NCBI RefSeq assembly: GCF_002797685.1 | Contig: NZ_PGFH01000001.1 | Location: 992,001-1,056,000, forward strand | Source: Salinibacterium amurskyense | Lineage (GTDB): Bacteria > Actinomycetota > Actinomycetes > Actinomycetales > Microbacteriaceae | DNA: 64,000 nt | Direction of reading: 5' to 3' | In this document: piece after piece, positions 16,908 to 27,248 of the stretch | Numbering within the stretch: the first letter of the stretch is position 1 | How the letters are laid out: the number at the start of each line of letters is the position of its first letter | Position numbers and translations under genes: made by a program | The notes under the pieces: model-generated | Seen by the model: only the letters and a program-made list of their open reading frames with translations | Told to the model about the DNA's origin: nothing | Databases searched by the model: none

Positions 16908-18262
16908 GCGCAACAAGCTCCCTTCGTCAGCCCGCGGATCGCTCAGCGGCGACCATGACGAAGCGCGCGTGGTGGTTGCTCGGGCTCAACATTCTGATTC
17001 CTGGGTCTGCTCAGCTGCTTGCGGGCAATCGCAAGCTGGGCCGCTTCGGCGTCGTCGCGAGCTTCATCTTCGTGGTTCTCGTAGTGATTGCCCTAGTGCT
17101 CTCCGTTGCAGCGCCAGCGGTGCTGCTGACGATCGGCAGCAGCACGATCGGTCTGTGGGCGATCGCCCTAGGGCTGGCGTTCTACGCCGTGCTCTGGATC
17201 GTGCTCACCCTCAACGCCTGGAGCATCTCCGGGCTTGGTCGCGCCACCCCCAGCGGCCGGGCAGTGGTGGCCGCCTTCAGCGCCATCGTGCTCGTCGTCG
17301 TAGCCGGTACCGCGGGCTACGGAGCATACGTCGCGACGACCGCCAACTCTTTCTTGAGCGACGTCTTCATCGCGGCCCCCACGAAAGAGCCCATCGATGG
17401 GCGCTACAACATTCTCTTGCTCGGAGGCGACGCTGGCGCGGATCGCGACGGACTGCGACCCGACAGCATCACGCTGGCCAGTATCGATGCCGAAACCGGA
17501 GAGGCCGTTCTGATCGGCCTTCCCCGCAATATGGAACTCACGCCCTTTGTGGCCGGTTCCCCGCTCGCCGATAAGTATCCCGATGGTTACGGCGCGTACG
17601 GCTGCGATGTAGACGTATGCCTGCTCAACTCCATCTACACCGAGGTTGAGCTCAACACCCCCGAGCTGTACCCAGATGCTGTAGCGAACGGCAGCACTCC
17701 CGGCATCGAGGCCATGCGTGACGCCGTTGAAGGCATCACCGGGCTCGGCATCCAGTACTACGCCCTCATCGATATGCAGGGCTTTAGCGATTTGATCGAC
17801 TCGCTCGGCGGCGTCACTATCAACGTCGAAGAGGCAGTACCGATCCACGCGGATGCCGAATTCACGATCGTTGCCGAGTGGATCCCCGCTGGTGTACAGG
17901 TCATGGATGGTTACCACGCGCTCTGGTACGCCCGCTCACGGCACGACACCACCGACTACGACCGCATGGAGCGCCAGCGCCAACTGCAGCAGGCTGTCGT
18001 GGAACAGTTCACTCCGGCGAACGTGCTCACGAAGTTCCAAGCGATCGCGTCAGCGAGCTCCAAGGTCGTCACTACCGACGTGCCTCAGGGCAGCTTGGGC
18101 TACTTCGTGAATCTCGCATCCAAAACGCGAACGATGCCGATCGGATCGCTCGAACTCGTGCCCGCCAACGATATCGATCCCGAGTTCCCCGACTTCGAGT
18201 ACATCCGCGAGCTTGTCGCTGGCGTCACGGTATCCAGCGTCGCGGACGACAGTAGCGAATAG
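16904..18262 (+). CDS. LytR-CpsA-Psr (LCP) family cell-wall glycopolymer ligase
   Basis: 452 residues. LCP enzymes transfer lipid-linked glycopolymers to peptidoglycan on the outer face of the membrane. About four N-terminal helices (residues 20-150) precede the catalytic domain, which starts around [12 protein letters not shown] and has [15 protein letters not shown], the arginine site LPRNME, and the conserved [19 protein letters not shown]. Most LCP proteins have one helix, so the multi-helix N-terminus is a longer variant. It starts at a GTG overlapping the purE stop. The adjacent glycan cluster suggests its substrate is made there. Confidence 0.92.
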   Translation: MSATSSLRQPADRSAATMTKRAWWLLGLNILIPGSAQLLAGNRKLGRFGVVASFIFVVLVVIALVLSVAAPAVLLTIGSSTIGLWAIALGLAFYAVLWIVLTLNAWSISGLGRATPSGRAVVAAFSAIVLVVVAGTAGYGAYVATTANSFLSDVFIAAPTKEPIDGRYNILLLGGDAGADRDGLRPDSITLASIDAETGEAVLIGLPRNMELTPFVAGSPLADKYPDGYGAYGCDVDVCLLNSIYTEVELNTPELYPDAVANGSTPGIEAMRDAVEGITGLGIQYYALIDMQGFSDLIDSLGGVTINVEEAVPIHADAEFTIVAEWIPAGVQVMDGYHALWYARSRHDTTDYDRMERQRQLQQAVVEQFTPANVLTKFQAIASASSKVVTTDVPQGSLGYFVNLASKTRTMPIGSLELVPANDIDPEFPDFEYIRELVAGVTVSSVADDSSE

Positions 18263-18283
18263 CTGTTTAGTGATGTTTCGATT

Positions 18284-18299
18284 GGCGCCGCGAAGCGCC
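18284..18299. terminator. Weak hairpin between convergent genes
   Basis: GGCGC (18284-18288) and GCGCC (18295-18299) around 6 bases. There is no T-run. The position between two converging operons supports a termination role, but the stem is short. Confidence 0.25.
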
Positions 18300-18310
18300 T
18301 TGACGGCCCC

Positions 18311-19441
18311 TTAGAGGTCGGCGTGCAGCTGCCAGACCTTTTCGGCCGACATGCGCCAGCTGAACGCGCGAGCACGGTCCTGGCCCGCGTAGAACAGTCG
18401 CTCGGCGAAGGGGGCGTCGTTGAGCACGCGGCTAATGCCTTCGGCGAGTGCTTCGGAGTAGCCTTCGCCGGGTTCACGCTCGACGACAACTCCGGCGTCC
18501 GCCGCAAGCTCGAGCAGCGCGGGAGCATCGGAGTGAACAACCGGGATGCCGAACGAGAGCGCTTCAAGCACGGGCATCCCGAATCCCACATCGAGGTTGG
18601 GATACACGAACGCTGAGGCGTGATCGAAAACGACGGACAAATCGTCGTTGGTGATCGTTCCCATGCAGCGCACACGATCTGCGCTGATGTTCTCCGCGTC
18701 AAGAAACTCTGCAATCGCGGCATCGCCGGGCTCCGGACCGACCAACAGCAATACAACGTCGTCATCGAGTTCGCGCAGGGCCCGGATGAGGTGGTCGATT
18801 CCGCGATGCGGGTCGAGGCCACCGATAGCCAGCAAAAATCGCTGCGGCAGGTCGAGTTCGTTGGCGCGTTCGTCGATGTTCTCGGGGATGCGCAGGCTTG
18901 CACTGGCTGCGCCGCTAATGACACGAACACGGTCGCCGAAATTAGCGATACCTTCCAGCTGCTGAGCGACGGTGTGGCTGGGAACGACAATGGCATCCGC
19001 GTACTTCTCAGCGCGCTTGAGCATCGCTCGCGCCCAGCTTGCCTGACGGCTACCGAGCGACTCGGGGCGCGTCCACGCGACGACATCGTGCACGGTGACG
19101 GCAATCTGTTCACCCCGGTTGAGACGATCGTGGCGACGCAGGGGCGCCATGAGGCTCGTGGCGTGAAGCATGCCTTGCCCGGGAACCTTCGTGAAGCCGT
19201 GCTGCCATGATGCCCGCAGTTCGCGGCGGCTCAGCGCACTCTTGTGGAGTTTGGCGAGGTTGGGAAGTCGATCAGCGATGAGGTCGTATTCAGCCTCGGT
19301 GGATGCCGACACGAAAGCCTCGACATAACAATTGGTGGGAGCAGCATTGATGAGCTCTCGCGTCAACTCTTCGGAGTACCGAGCAATACTGCCCGGGGTA
19401 GGCGAAAGCATCTCATCGATAATGACGCGGAGAGTGGTCAT
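18311..19441 (-). CDS. Glycosyltransferase family 4 (GT-B fold)
   Basis: 376 residues. The C-terminal half holds the nucleotide-sugar site: LLAIGGLDPHRGIDHLIRA and FGMPVLEALSFGIPVVHSD, where the EALSFGIPVV segment is the retaining GT4 motif. It is the last gene of a four-gene unit with an NAD-sugar epimerase, rmlB and rmlD, and its ATG overlaps the rmlD stop. A rhamnose-transferring role is possible because it follows rmlD, but the donor and acceptor cannot be read from sequence. Confidence 0.88.
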   Translation of the reverse strand: MTTLRVIIDEMLSPTPGSIARYSEELTRELINAAPTNCYVEAFVSASTEAEYDLIADRLPNLAKLHKSALSRRELRASWQHGFTKVPGQGMLHATSLMAPLRRHDRLNRGEQIAVTVHDVVAWTRPESLGSRQASWARAMLKRAEKYADAIVVPSHTVAQQLEGIANFGDRVRVISGAASASLRIPENIDERANELDLPQRFLLAIGGLDPHRGIDHLIRALRELDDDVVLLLVGPEPGDAAIAEFLDAENISADRVRCMGTITNDDLSVVFDHASAFVYPNLDVGFGMPVLEALSFGIPVVHSDAPALLELAADAGVVVEREPGEGYSEALAEGISRVLNDAPFAERLFYAGQDRARAFSWRMSAEKVWQLHADL

Positions 19442-20292
19442 TCGGCTGTCAACGCTCCTGATTCAAAGGCGGCCTGAAGGGCTTGCTTCCACTCACGCAT
19501 TGGCTCGATCCCCGCATCGCTCCACGCATGGTGACCCAAAACAGAGTAGCTCGGTCGCGGCGCAGGCCGCTGAAAAGCTGTACTGTCGGTCGGCTTGACC
19601 CTATCAGGATCAAGACCGGCCACTACGAACACTGCTTGGGCAAGATCGAACCAGGTCGCTTCGCCCGAGTTGGTGCCGTGAAAGATTCCGGCGGGAGTTC
19701 CAGCGTCAACGAGTGCGACCAGTTGCGCGGCAAGGTCGCCTGTCCACGTCGGCTGCCCGCGCTGGTCATTGACAACGTCAAGAGTGTCGCGGTTCGCCGC
19801 GAGCGTCAGCATCGTGCGGGGAAAGTTGCCGCCGTTTTTGCCGTACAACCAGGCGGTACGCACAATCGCGGTGCGACCGGGATTGTGCTCGAGAGCCAAC
19901 ACTTCGCCGGCGGCTTTCGTGCGGCCGTACGCGGAGACCGGATGCCGTGGCGCGTCTTCGGCGTACGGTGCTGTGGCCGTTCCGTCGAAGACGTAATCGG
20001 TCGAGAGCTGCACAAGTCGTGACTCGTGCCGAGCCGCAGCGAGAGCGAGGTTGTGCGGGCCAACGGCGTTGACGAGGTGAGCGTTCTCTTCGTCCGTTTC
20101 GGCGTCATCCACTCGCGTGTAGGCGGAGGCGTTGATGATGACGTCGAAGCCAGTAAGTACGTCTACCGCGGCTGCGCCATCGGTGATGTCAAGCTCAGCG
20201 CGCGTGAAGCCGGTAGCGTCGTGGCTGCTGAGCGCGTGCATGAGGTCGGTGCCGAGCATTCCGCCGGCACCAACAACTGCAATTCGGGTCAC
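19438..20292 (-). CDS. rmlD: dTDP-4-dehydrorhamnose reductase
   Basis: 284 residues. It performs the last step of dTDP-L-rhamnose synthesis. GTG at 20292 gives the Rossmann start VTRIAVVGAGGMLG. It has STDYVFDG and the YGRTKAAGE catalytic Tyr-Lys pair. The longer frame to 20346 is an upstream extension inside rmlB. Both ends overlap neighbours by 4 bases (GTGA with rmlB, ATGA with the glycosyltransferase). Confidence 0.95.
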   Translation of the reverse strand: MTRIAVVGAGGMLGTDLMHALSSHDATGFTRAELDITDGAAAVDVLTGFDVIINASAYTRVDDAETDEENAHLVNAVGPHNLALAAARHESRLVQLSTDYVFDGTATAPYAEDAPRHPVSAYGRTKAAGEVLALEHNPGRTAIVRTAWLYGKNGGNFPRTMLTLAANRDTLDVVNDQRGQPTWTGDLAAQLVALVDAGTPAGIFHGTNSGEATWFDLAQAVFVVAGLDPDRVKPTDSTAFQRPAPRPSYSVLGHHAWSDAGIEPMREWKQALQAAFESGALTAE

Positions 20293-21272
20293 AGCGCAGC
20301 CTTGTCCTTGAGGGGCTCCCACCACTGGCGGTTGTCGCGGTACCACTGCACCACGTCGGCGAGGCCTGCTTCGAAGGGAACCTGCGGTTCGTAGCCCAGC
20401 TCTGACTGGATCTTGGAAATGTCGACGCTGTAGCGAAGGTCGTGACCAAGACGGTCTTCGACGCGATCAACGAACGACCAGTCGGTGCCCGTGTGGTCGA
20501 GTAGCAGTTGCGTGAGCTCTTTGTTGGTGAGCTCGGTGCCGCCACCGATGTTGTAAATCTCGCCAGCGCGACCGCCGCTGAGCACGAGAGCGATGCCACG
20601 GCAGTGGTCGTCAACGTGCAGCCAGTCGCGCACGTTGTTGCCTTCGCCGTACAGCGGAACATGCTTGCCGTCGATGAGGTTTGTCACAAACAGCGGGATA
20701 AGCTTTTCAGGGAAGTGGTAGCGACCGTAGTTGTTGGAGCAGCGCGTGATCGACACGTTCATGCCGTGGGTGCGGTAGTAACTGCGGGCAAGAAGGTCGC
20801 TGCCCGCTTTCGACGCCGAGTAGGGCGAGTTGGGTTCGAGGGGGCGCTGTTCATCCCACGAGCCCTCTTCAATCGAACCGTAAACCTCGTCGGTGGAGAC
20901 GTGGACGAAGCGAGGCGTTTTGGCGCGCAGCGCGGCGTCGAGCAAGCGCTGGGTGCCGAGAACGTTAGTTTCCACAAACGCGCTGGCGTCGCGGACCGAA
21001 CGGTCGACATGCGATTCCGCTGCGAAGTGCACAATGGCATCCACATCACCCAGAAGGCTGTCGAGAAGCTCGGCATCGCGGATGTCGCCCTCTACGAAGG
21101 TATAGCGCGGGGAGTCGGCCACGGGGGCCAAGTTCTCCAGATTGCCCGAGTACGTCAGCGCATCGAGCACGACAACGTCAGCACCGGCCAGGTCGGGGTA
21201 GGTGTCTTCGAGCGTGCGGCGAACAAAGTTGGAGCCAATAAAGCCGGCACCGCCGGTCACGAGAATCTTCAT
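20289..21272 (-). CDS. rmlB: dTDP-glucose 4,6-dehydratase
   Basis: 327 residues, the normal length. It converts dTDP-glucose to dTDP-4-keto-6-deoxyglucose. It has MKILVTGGAGFIGSNFVRR, the STDEVYG catalytic segment and YSASKAGSD with the active-site Tyr and Lys. The ATG at 21272 overlaps the upstream epimerase stop. The dTDP-glucose substrate comes from rmlA, encoded on the other strand at 25 kb. Confidence 0.97.
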   Translation of the reverse strand: MKILVTGGAGFIGSNFVRRTLEDTYPDLAGADVVVLDALTYSGNLENLAPVADSPRYTFVEGDIRDAELLDSLLGDVDAIVHFAAESHVDRSVRDASAFVETNVLGTQRLLDAALRAKTPRFVHVSTDEVYGSIEEGSWDEQRPLEPNSPYSASKAGSDLLARSYYRTHGMNVSITRCSNNYGRYHFPEKLIPLFVTNLIDGKHVPLYGEGNNVRDWLHVDDHCRGIALVLSGGRAGEIYNIGGGTELTNKELTQLLLDHTGTDWSFVDRVEDRLGHDLRYSVDISKIQSELGYEPQVPFEAGLADVVQWYRDNRQWWEPLKDKAAL

Positions 21273-22282
21273 GAGGGGTTCCTGTCGGTTGTGGGCGTCG
21301 AAGCGGCGGCAGATGCCGCTGCGCCGGTGGCGGGAAACTCTGATGCGAGGGTTCGCTTGAGTGCTTCGTGCAGGCTGAACGTGGCGGTATAGCCAGAATC
21401 GCGAAGTCGATCGGTGTTCACCGTGGTGTCGGCCGCAAACTTGCGAATACGAACCGCACTGATCGGGAAAGTGCGTCGTGTGATTTTAGCGGCAGCGTCG
21501 AAAACGTAGCCCGCAACTATCCCCAGTGCCAGCGGAAGGCGGATGCCGCTCGCCGCGTGCACGTTCATTTCGTCGCGCAGAATGGCGATGAGCTCTTTGG
21601 TCGAAAGATCGGGCTTGTCCGCAAAGTTGCGGATCTCAATGCCGGTGGGAGCCTCGAGGCGGCTCGCGATGTACCCCACGATGTTGCCCACATAGGCCAT
21701 CGACTTTCGGTTCTCACCCTTGCCGACCATGATGAAGCGGCCAGAGGAAACCTGTTTGGCCAAGTTGTAGACGTTGCCGCGGTTGCCCTCACCGAACACG
21801 ACTGAGGGGCGAACGATCGCGAGCGAGCGGGCGGCATCCGCGTTCGCCCACGTGCTGAAGACGCCTTCAGCGGCTAGCTTGGTGCGGCCGTACTCGTTGA
21901 AGGGCTCGGGCACCGAGTCTTCGGCGGCGTTGTTCTTGTCGAGACCGTAGATCGCGACGGTGCTCGTAAAGATAATGCGTTGGATGCCGTTGGCCTCGGC
22001 CGCCGCGACGACAGCGTGTGCTCCGCCCACGTTGACCTCGGTGTACAGGCTCAGGGGGGTCACGTCGTCGCGGTGCTCGGCGGCGAGATTGATGATCGCG
22101 TCGTGGCCGACAGCGGCTGCGGAAAGTTCTTCGGCCGAACGGACATCGCCGGTGACCGACTGTTCGGGAAAACGCGCCGAGACATGACGATCAAAGTTGG
22201 TGAACTCGTCCCCCTGCTCGTTCAGGGTTTCAAGCAGGCGAGTGCCAATAAAGCCACTACCGCCGACGACGAGAATCTTCAT
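21269..22282 (-). CDS. NAD-dependent epimerase/dehydratase (extended SDR)
   Basis: 337 residues from ATG 22282. The frame extends 14 codons further, but MKILVVGGSGFIGTRL is the family start and GAGAAAG lies upstream. Other marks are the FTSTVAIYG segment and YGRTKLAAE catalytic pair. It resembles UDP-sugar or dTDP-sugar 4-epimerases and reductases. Its place just before rmlB/rmlD suggests a nucleotide-sugar product, but which one is unclear. The C-terminal 20 residues are Ala/Thr-rich. It heads the operon. Confidence 0.85.
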   Translation of the reverse strand: MKILVVGGSGFIGTRLLETLNEQGDEFTNFDRHVSARFPEQSVTGDVRSAEELSAAAVGHDAIINLAAEHRDDVTPLSLYTEVNVGGAHAVVAAAEANGIQRIIFTSTVAIYGLDKNNAAEDSVPEPFNEYGRTKLAAEGVFSTWANADAARSLAIVRPSVVFGEGNRGNVYNLAKQVSSGRFIMVGKGENRKSMAYVGNIVGYIASRLEAPTGIEIRNFADKPDLSTKELIAILRDEMNVHAASGIRLPLALGIVAGYVFDAAAKITRRTFPISAVRIRKFAADTTVNTDRLRDSGYTATFSLHEALKRTLASEFPATGAAASAAASTPTTDRNPS

Positions 22283-22317
22283 AACGTTGCTTTCTCTCTT
22301 TGCGACAGATTGTTTGT

Positions 22318-23256
22318 TCACCACACACCAGTGCTAATCAACAGCGCAATTATCCACTGATCTCTTGGGCGTCGCCTGAGTTGTTTCGCGCGGCCAGCGA
22401 GTACGAAGCGAGAACGCAGGTTTCTCTTCTCTACGAGCTCGCGCATCCGTTCAAGTTCGGCGCGGTGGTCGTCATCGGCCACGCTCAGGGCCACGCGGGC
22501 GAGGAGTCGTGCTTGACCCCGATGCCATTGCTCACGAACGAGAGAGAGGCGGGAGAACGCCGAACGGGCGCCCACGTTCGCGCCCATGACGTTGGCGTCG
22601 TGCTGGCGGTACTCCACAGTGGGCACGGCGTCGATGTGCCAGGTCCAGCCATGAGCTCGCGCCAAGACGTAGAGCAACCAGTCGTGGTACTGCGGCAGGG
22701 GATTGGCCGCTGCTGAATCGAGATACTCGCGAGCGAGCGCCACCAAGCGGTTAGACATGAGGAAGGTCGACCCGGGGCCGGGGCTTTCGAGCAAGTAATC
22801 GAACCGGCGCTGTGGGAAGTCTTTTTTGACGAGGCTGCGCTCGCCGGTGGCCGTAAACGAGGTGACGTTAGAAGAGACGCCATCGGCGGCGAGCTTCGTG
22901 CTGAGGCTCACGTGCGACGCCAGCTTTGTGGGTACCCAGATGTCGTCTTGGTCGCAAAACGCGTAGTACTCGCGATCGGCGGGTGCCAGCTGGATCAAGC
23001 GGTAAAAGTTCGCGGCGGCGCTGCCGGAAGCTCCATCGCTCGCGATCACGGTCAGTCGAGGTTCGACCGCTGCTTGTTCGGCGAGCCACTCTGCGGTGCC
23101 GTCGGTTGACGCATCGTCACGTGCGAAAACTTCAACCTCAACGCCCTCTTGAGCGAGCACGCTATCAAGCTGTTCGGGAAGCCACCGTCGGCCGTTGTGG
23201 GTCGCCAAGAGAACGGCAACATGGGGTAGGACCCCTGGGGTGTGATCGGTAGGCAT
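22318..23256 (-). CDS. Glycosyltransferase family 2, rhamnosyltransferase-like
   Basis: 312 residues from ATG 23256, with GGGGAG upstream. The frame running to 23439 would enter the divergent gene. GT-A features are ATHNGRRWLPEQLDSV, RDDASTDGT and CDQDDIW. The QDDxW motif is typical of bacterial rhamnosyltransferases (RgpB/RfbF type). It probably adds rhamnose to a lipid-linked glycan on the cytoplasmic side. It is divergent from a paralogous GT2 at 23323, 66 bases away. Confidence 0.87.
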   Translation of the reverse strand: MPTDHTPGVLPHVAVLLATHNGRRWLPEQLDSVLAQEGVEVEVFARDDASTDGTAEWLAEQAAVEPRLTVIASDGASGSAAANFYRLIQLAPADREYYAFCDQDDIWVPTKLASHVSLSTKLAADGVSSNVTSFTATGERSLVKKDFPQRRFDYLLESPGPGSTFLMSNRLVALAREYLDSAAANPLPQYHDWLLYVLARAHGWTWHIDAVPTVEYRQHDANVMGANVGARSAFSRLSLVREQWHRGQARLLARVALSVADDDHRAELERMRELVEKRNLRSRFVLAGRAKQLRRRPRDQWIIALLISTGVW

Positions 23257-23310
23257 AACTCCCCAATGATAGTTGGCTTGGCGGTGCGCGCCACCGCAGG
23301 CGGGGCAGCT

Positions 23311-23316
23311 TAAGCT
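23311..23316 (+). promoter_or_regulatory. -10 box of the second GT2, leaderless type
   Basis: TAAGCT is 6 bases (GGAACC) before the ATG at 23323. GGA could also serve as a weak ribosome site. Confidence 0.45.
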
Positions 23317-23322
23317 GGAACC

Positions 23323-24315
23323 ATGAGCGAGCCCGCGTCCACCCCTGAAATCTCGGTGGCTCTGTGTACGCACAATGGTGCCGCGTACATCGAAGAGCAA
23401 CTGCTCAGCATCCTCGAACAGCAGCCCGCCCCTACACAATTAGTGGTGTCGGATGACGCGTCCCGCGACGACACGATCGACCGCGTTCGCGCGGTCGCGG
23501 CCCGCTATCCTTCGGTGCAGCTGACCGTTTTCGAAAACACCCCACCCCTCGGCGTCACCAAGAACTTTGAACAGGCGATCCGAGCGTGCACGGGCGACCT
23601 CATTGCCCTGAGCGATCAGGATGACGTCTGGCACCCGGGGCGGCTTGCGCTGTTTGCTGCCCAGTTTGCCGCGCAGCCGACCGTCTCGCTGATTCACTCG
23701 GATGCGCGACTCGTCGATGGCGCGGGTGCGCCGCTCGGTCACACTCTGTCGGGGGCCCTCGGCGTTGGCGCGGGCGAAGTGGCGAGCATCCACGCCGGCG
23801 ACGCATTTTCGGTGATGCTGCGACGCAACTTGGTGACAGGAGCCTGCACTGTGTTCCGTCGAAGCCTCGTGGAGTTTGCGGCTCCCTTTCCGCCGTCGTG
23901 GGTGCACGACGAATGGCTCGGCGTCATCGCAGCGGCAGTGGCGTCCACAGACTTTGTCGAGCAGCCCACGATCGACTATCGCCAGCACGGTTCGAACCAG
24001 ATCGGCGCTACCAAGCTGTCGCTCGCCGGAAAATTCGGGCGCATGATGGAGCCCCGGCGTGATCGCAACGCCCGCCTGGAAAAGAACATGACGGTGCTGG
24101 TCGATCGCCTGCAGCGGCTCGGGGCTCGCGTTAGCGACGAGAAAGTCAACCGCGCTTTGGCCAAACTTGAGCATGAGCGCATGCGCAACGCGCTGCCCGA
24201 GGCCCGATTTCGACGGATTCCGACCGTCACACGTGCTTTCGCTGCGGGGCACTACGGCCGCTACTCGCGCGGCCCGCTCGACGCGGTGCGTGACGTTCTT
24301 CAACCCGTCGACTAA
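23323..24315 (+). CDS. Glycosyltransferase family 2, rhamnosyltransferase-like
   Basis: 330 residues. It shows CTHNGAAYIEEQLLS, DDASRDDT and SDQDDVW, the same motif set as the divergent GT2 at 22318, so they are paralogues. The C-terminal third contains DYRQHGSNQIG, also shared in form (EYRQHDAN) with the other copy. It probably forms a different rhamnosyl linkage. It lies 53 bases before rmlC on the same strand. Confidence 0.88.
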   Translation: MSEPASTPEISVALCTHNGAAYIEEQLLSILEQQPAPTQLVVSDDASRDDTIDRVRAVAARYPSVQLTVFENTPPLGVTKNFEQAIRACTGDLIALSDQDDVWHPGRLALFAAQFAAQPTVSLIHSDARLVDGAGAPLGHTLSGALGVGAGEVASIHAGDAFSVMLRRNLVTGACTVFRRSLVEFAAPFPPSWVHDEWLGVIAAAVASTDFVEQPTIDYRQHGSNQIGATKLSLAGKFGRMMEPRRDRNARLEKNMTVLVDRLQRLGARVSDEKVNRALAKLEHERMRNALPEARFRRIPTVTRAFAAGHYGRYSRGPLDAVRDVLQPVD

Positions 24316-24355
24316 CACTCTGTGCATCCTGAACCGTCCGCCAAGCCTCGCCGGG

Positions 24356-24361
24356 TAGGAT
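24356..24361 (+). promoter_or_regulatory. -10 box of rmlC, leaderless type
   Basis: TAGGAT is followed by 7 bases and the GTG start at 24369. No ribosome site lies between. Confidence 0.45.
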
Positions 24362-24368
24362 TCTTGGT

Positions 24369-24980
24369 GTGCAAATACGTGAACTCTCGGTGCCTGATTC
24401 CTACGAAATCACCCCCAAACAATTCGCCGATGAACGCGGCGTTTTCTTGGAGTGGTACCGCTTCGACAAACTCGAAGAGGTAGTAGGGCACCCGCTCGAC
24501 CTTCGACAGGCCAATACTTCGGTATCCAAGCGCGGCGTCGTTCGCGGCATCCACTATGCGGATGTCCCTCCCGGGCAGGGCAAATACGTCACGGTCACGC
24601 ACGGCCGCGGCATCGACTTCGTGGTCGACATCCGCGAGGGTTCGCCGACCTTTGGTCAGTGGGACTCGGTCATTCTCGACACCGTCGATCGTCGCGCGGT
24701 CTATGTGGCGGAGGGGCTTGGCCACGCGTTCATTGCTCTCACCGACGACGCCACCCTCACTTACCTCGTGAGCGATGTCTACAAGCCGGGCGCCGAGCAC
24801 GACATCAATGTGCTCGACCCCGAAATTGGCTTGGTCTTCCCGCCCGAGCTCGACGAGCTCGTTCTCTCGCCCAAAGACAAGATTGCGCCCACCCTTGCCG
24901 AACGCCTCGCCGATGGCTCGCTGCCGTCGTACGCTGCCGTTAAGGAGTACTACGAGGCGAACCGAAAGGAACGCAACTAA
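24369..24980 (+). CDS. rmlC: dTDP-4-dehydrorhamnose 3,5-epimerase
   Basis: 203 residues, cupin fold. It epimerises dTDP-4-keto-6-deoxyglucose at C3 and C5. It has [31 protein letters not shown] with the catalytic histidine, and the GLGHAF segment. The GTG at 24369 matches the usual N-terminus. Its stop shares a base with the rmlA start (TAATG). Confidence 0.95.
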   Translation: MQIRELSVPDSYEITPKQFADERGVFLEWYRFDKLEEVVGHPLDLRQANTSVSKRGVVRGIHYADVPPGQGKYVTVTHGRGIDFVVDIREGSPTFGQWDSVILDTVDRRAVYVAEGLGHAFIALTDDATLTYLVSDVYKPGAEHDINVLDPEIGLVFPPELDELVLSPKDKIAPTLAERLADGSLPSYAAVKEYYEANRKERN

Positions 24981-25849
24981 TGCGCGGAATTATTCTGGCC
25001 GGCGGCAGCGGAACGCGCCTCTGGCCCATCACCAAGGGCATCTCCAAGCAGCTCATGCCCATTTACGACAAGCCGATGGTCTACTACCCCTTGTCGACGT
25101 TGATGAGTGCGGGCATCCGCGAAATTTTGATCATCACGACTCCGGATGACCAAGCCCAGTTCCAGCGCCTCTTGGGTGATGGCAGCGAACTCGGCATCGA
25201 GCTCACGTACGCCGTGCAGCCCTCGCCCGATGGCCTCGCTCAGGCGTTCATCATTGGCGAAGAGTTCATCGGTGACGAGAAGGTCGCGCTCGTTTTGGGC
25301 GACAACATCTTCCACGGCATGGGGCTCGGTTCGAACCTGCGCCAGCACAACGACATCGACGGTTCCCTGATCTTTGCGTACCACGTGCGTAACCCGCGGG
25401 CCTACGGCGTCGTCGAGTTCGACGAGAACTTCATCGCTCAGTCGATTGAAGAGAAGCCCCTTGAGCCGAAGAGCAACTACGCCGTTCCCGGCCTCTACTT
25501 CTACGACAACTCGGTTATCGAGATCGCCAAGTCGATCACGCCGAGCGCTCGCGGTGAACTTGAAATCTCCACCATCAACGAGCACTACCTCAACCGGGGT
25601 CAGCTGCAGGTCAACGTGCTCGACCGCGGTACCGCCTGGCTCGACACCGGAACCTTCGAGTCGATGGTTCAAGCCACCGAGTTCGTGCGCGTGATTGAAG
25701 ACCGTCAGGGTTACAAGATTGGCTGCATCGAAGAGATTGCCTGGCGCGCTGGCTGGATTTCGGATGACCAGCTCGCTGCCCTCGCCGCCCCTCTTGTCAA
25801 GAGCGGCTACGGCGTCTACCTCGAAGGACTGTTGGCGGCAACCAAGTGA
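24980..25849 (+). CDS. rmlA: Glucose-1-phosphate thymidylyltransferase
   Basis: 289 residues. It makes dTDP-glucose from dTTP and glucose-1-phosphate. The signature [18 protein letters not shown] is at residues 8-25, followed by [14 protein letters not shown]. The sugar site includes GDNIFHG and NTGT-like WLDTGTF. It is coupled to rmlC in front and to the GT4 gene behind (GTGA overlap). Confidence 0.97.
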   Translation: MRGIILAGGSGTRLWPITKGISKQLMPIYDKPMVYYPLSTLMSAGIREILIITTPDDQAQFQRLLGDGSELGIELTYAVQPSPDGLAQAFIIGEEFIGDEKVALVLGDNIFHGMGLGSNLRQHNDIDGSLIFAYHVRNPRAYGVVEFDENFIAQSIEEKPLEPKSNYAVPGLYFYDNSVIEIAKSITPSARGELEISTINEHYLNRGQLQVNVLDRGTAWLDTGTFESMVQATEFVRVIEDRQGYKIGCIEEIAWRAGWISDDQLAALAAPLVKSGYGVYLEGLLAATK

Positions 25850-27201
25850 CTCGCGTACTGATCATCACGGGCGACCCCATTGGTCCCCGGATGGCCGGCC
25901 CCGCGATTCGCTCGTGGAACATGGCTCTCGCGCTCGCTGAAGCGGGCAACGAGGTCACGCTCATGACGACGACCAAGCTTCAGCCGGTGGATGCTCCCTT
26001 CGAGCTCACGCTCGTCACGCCGGGGGAGAACGACGCCTTCGCGAAACTCGAACAGTGGTGCGACGTCGTGGTCTTCCAAGGCCATGCCATGCGCCAGTTC
26101 GAAGTGTTGCGCACGACAGACAAGATCACCGTCGTCGACATTTACGACCCGATGCACCTCGAAATGCTCGAGCAGGGCCGCGAACTTGCGCGTGCCACGT
26201 GGGAGCTTCGCGTTACGACCGCAACCGAGGTGCTCAACGAGCAACTCGCACTCGGCGACTTCTTCATGTGCGCTTCCGAACGCCAGCGCCTCTTCTACTT
26301 CGGCCAGATGGCCGCCCTCGGGCGCCTCAGCCCCACGACCTACGAAAACGACCCGCATCTTGAGGGCCTTCTCAGCGTGGTGCCGTTCGGGCTCGAAGGC
26401 ACCCCTCCCGCCCACGAGCGCGACACCCTCAAGGGCGTTTTGCCGGGCATCAACGCCGACGACAAGCTCATGATCTGGGGCGGCGGCGTCTACAGCTGGT
26501 TCGACCCCAAGACTCTGATCCGCGCGGTTGCGAAGCTGGCTGAAACCCGCGACACGGCCAAGCTCTACTTTCTCGGCACCCGGCATCCGGGCGTTGACCA
26601 GATGGGGATCGTGCGCGAGTCGCATGATCTCGCCACCGAGCTCGGGGCCCTTGACTCGTCGGTCTTCTTTAACGAAGAGTGGGTCGACTACGCCGATCGC
26701 CAGAACTACCTGACCGAAGCGGATGCCGGCGTCAGCACCCACATGTCGCATATCGAGACAACGTTCTCGTTCCGCACGCGCATCCTCGACTATCTCTGGG
26801 CGGGTTTGCCCATGGTGGTTACCGAGGGCGACAGCTTTGCTGACCTCATCGAAACCGAGGGTCTCGGCCTCACGGTGCCTGCCCAAGACGCGGATGCTCT
26901 CGCCGCCGCCCTCGATCGGGTGCTGTACGACGACGCCTTCATCGCCGAGTGCAAGCGCAACGTCGCGCGCGTTCGTGAAGACTTCTACTGGAAGCGCACT
27001 CTGGCGCCATTGGTGAACTTTGTAGCGAATCCGCAGCACGCCGCTGACCACGCTGAAACGCGTCGTCGTGGGGTGGCACTCGGGGGCAAGGTGCCTAAGC
27101 CCTACGGCCTGCGGCACGACCTGAGGATGGCGTGGCACCACTTGCGTCACACCGGCGTCACAGCGACGGTAGACAAGGCTGTCGCACGATTGCGACGCTA
27201 A
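25846..27201 (+). CDS. Glycosyltransferase (GT-B fold, GT4-like)
   Basis: 451 residues. The N-terminal [18 protein letters not shown] loop is the acceptor-side glycine-rich turn of GT-B enzymes. The C-terminal half has [19 protein letters not shown] and [15 protein letters not shown]. It resembles GT4 proteins next to rml genes in other actinobacteria, and dTDP-rhamnose is a plausible donor. GTG overlaps the rmlA stop by four bases. The C-terminal tail of about 50 basic residues may contact the membrane. Confidence 0.83.
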   Translation: MTRVLIITGDPIGPRMAGPAIRSWNMALALAEAGNEVTLMTTTKLQPVDAPFELTLVTPGENDAFAKLEQWCDVVVFQGHAMRQFEVLRTTDKITVVDIYDPMHLEMLEQGRELARATWELRVTTATEVLNEQLALGDFFMCASERQRLFYFGQMAALGRLSPTTYENDPHLEGLLSVVPFGLEGTPPAHERDTLKGVLPGINADDKLMIWGGGVYSWFDPKTLIRAVAKLAETRDTAKLYFLGTRHPGVDQMGIVRESHDLATELGALDSSVFFNEEWVDYADRQNYLTEADAGVSTHMSHIETTFSFRTRILDYLWAGLPMVVTEGDSFADLIETEGLGLTVPAQDADALAAALDRVLYDDAFIAECKRNVARVREDFYWKRTLAPLVNFVANPQHAADHAETRRRGVALGGKVPKPYGLRHDLRMAWHHLRHTGVTATVDKAVARLRR

Positions 27202-27236
27202 TTGCCGTTCACAGCAGACTCCGGGTTTTCACGCGT

Positions 27237-27242
27237 TAGCTT
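27237..27242 (+). promoter_or_regulatory. -10 box of the first DUF2142 gene, leaderless type
   Basis: TAGCTT is 6 bases before the ATG at 27249. Confidence 0.4.
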
Positions 27243-27248
27243 TGTGCC

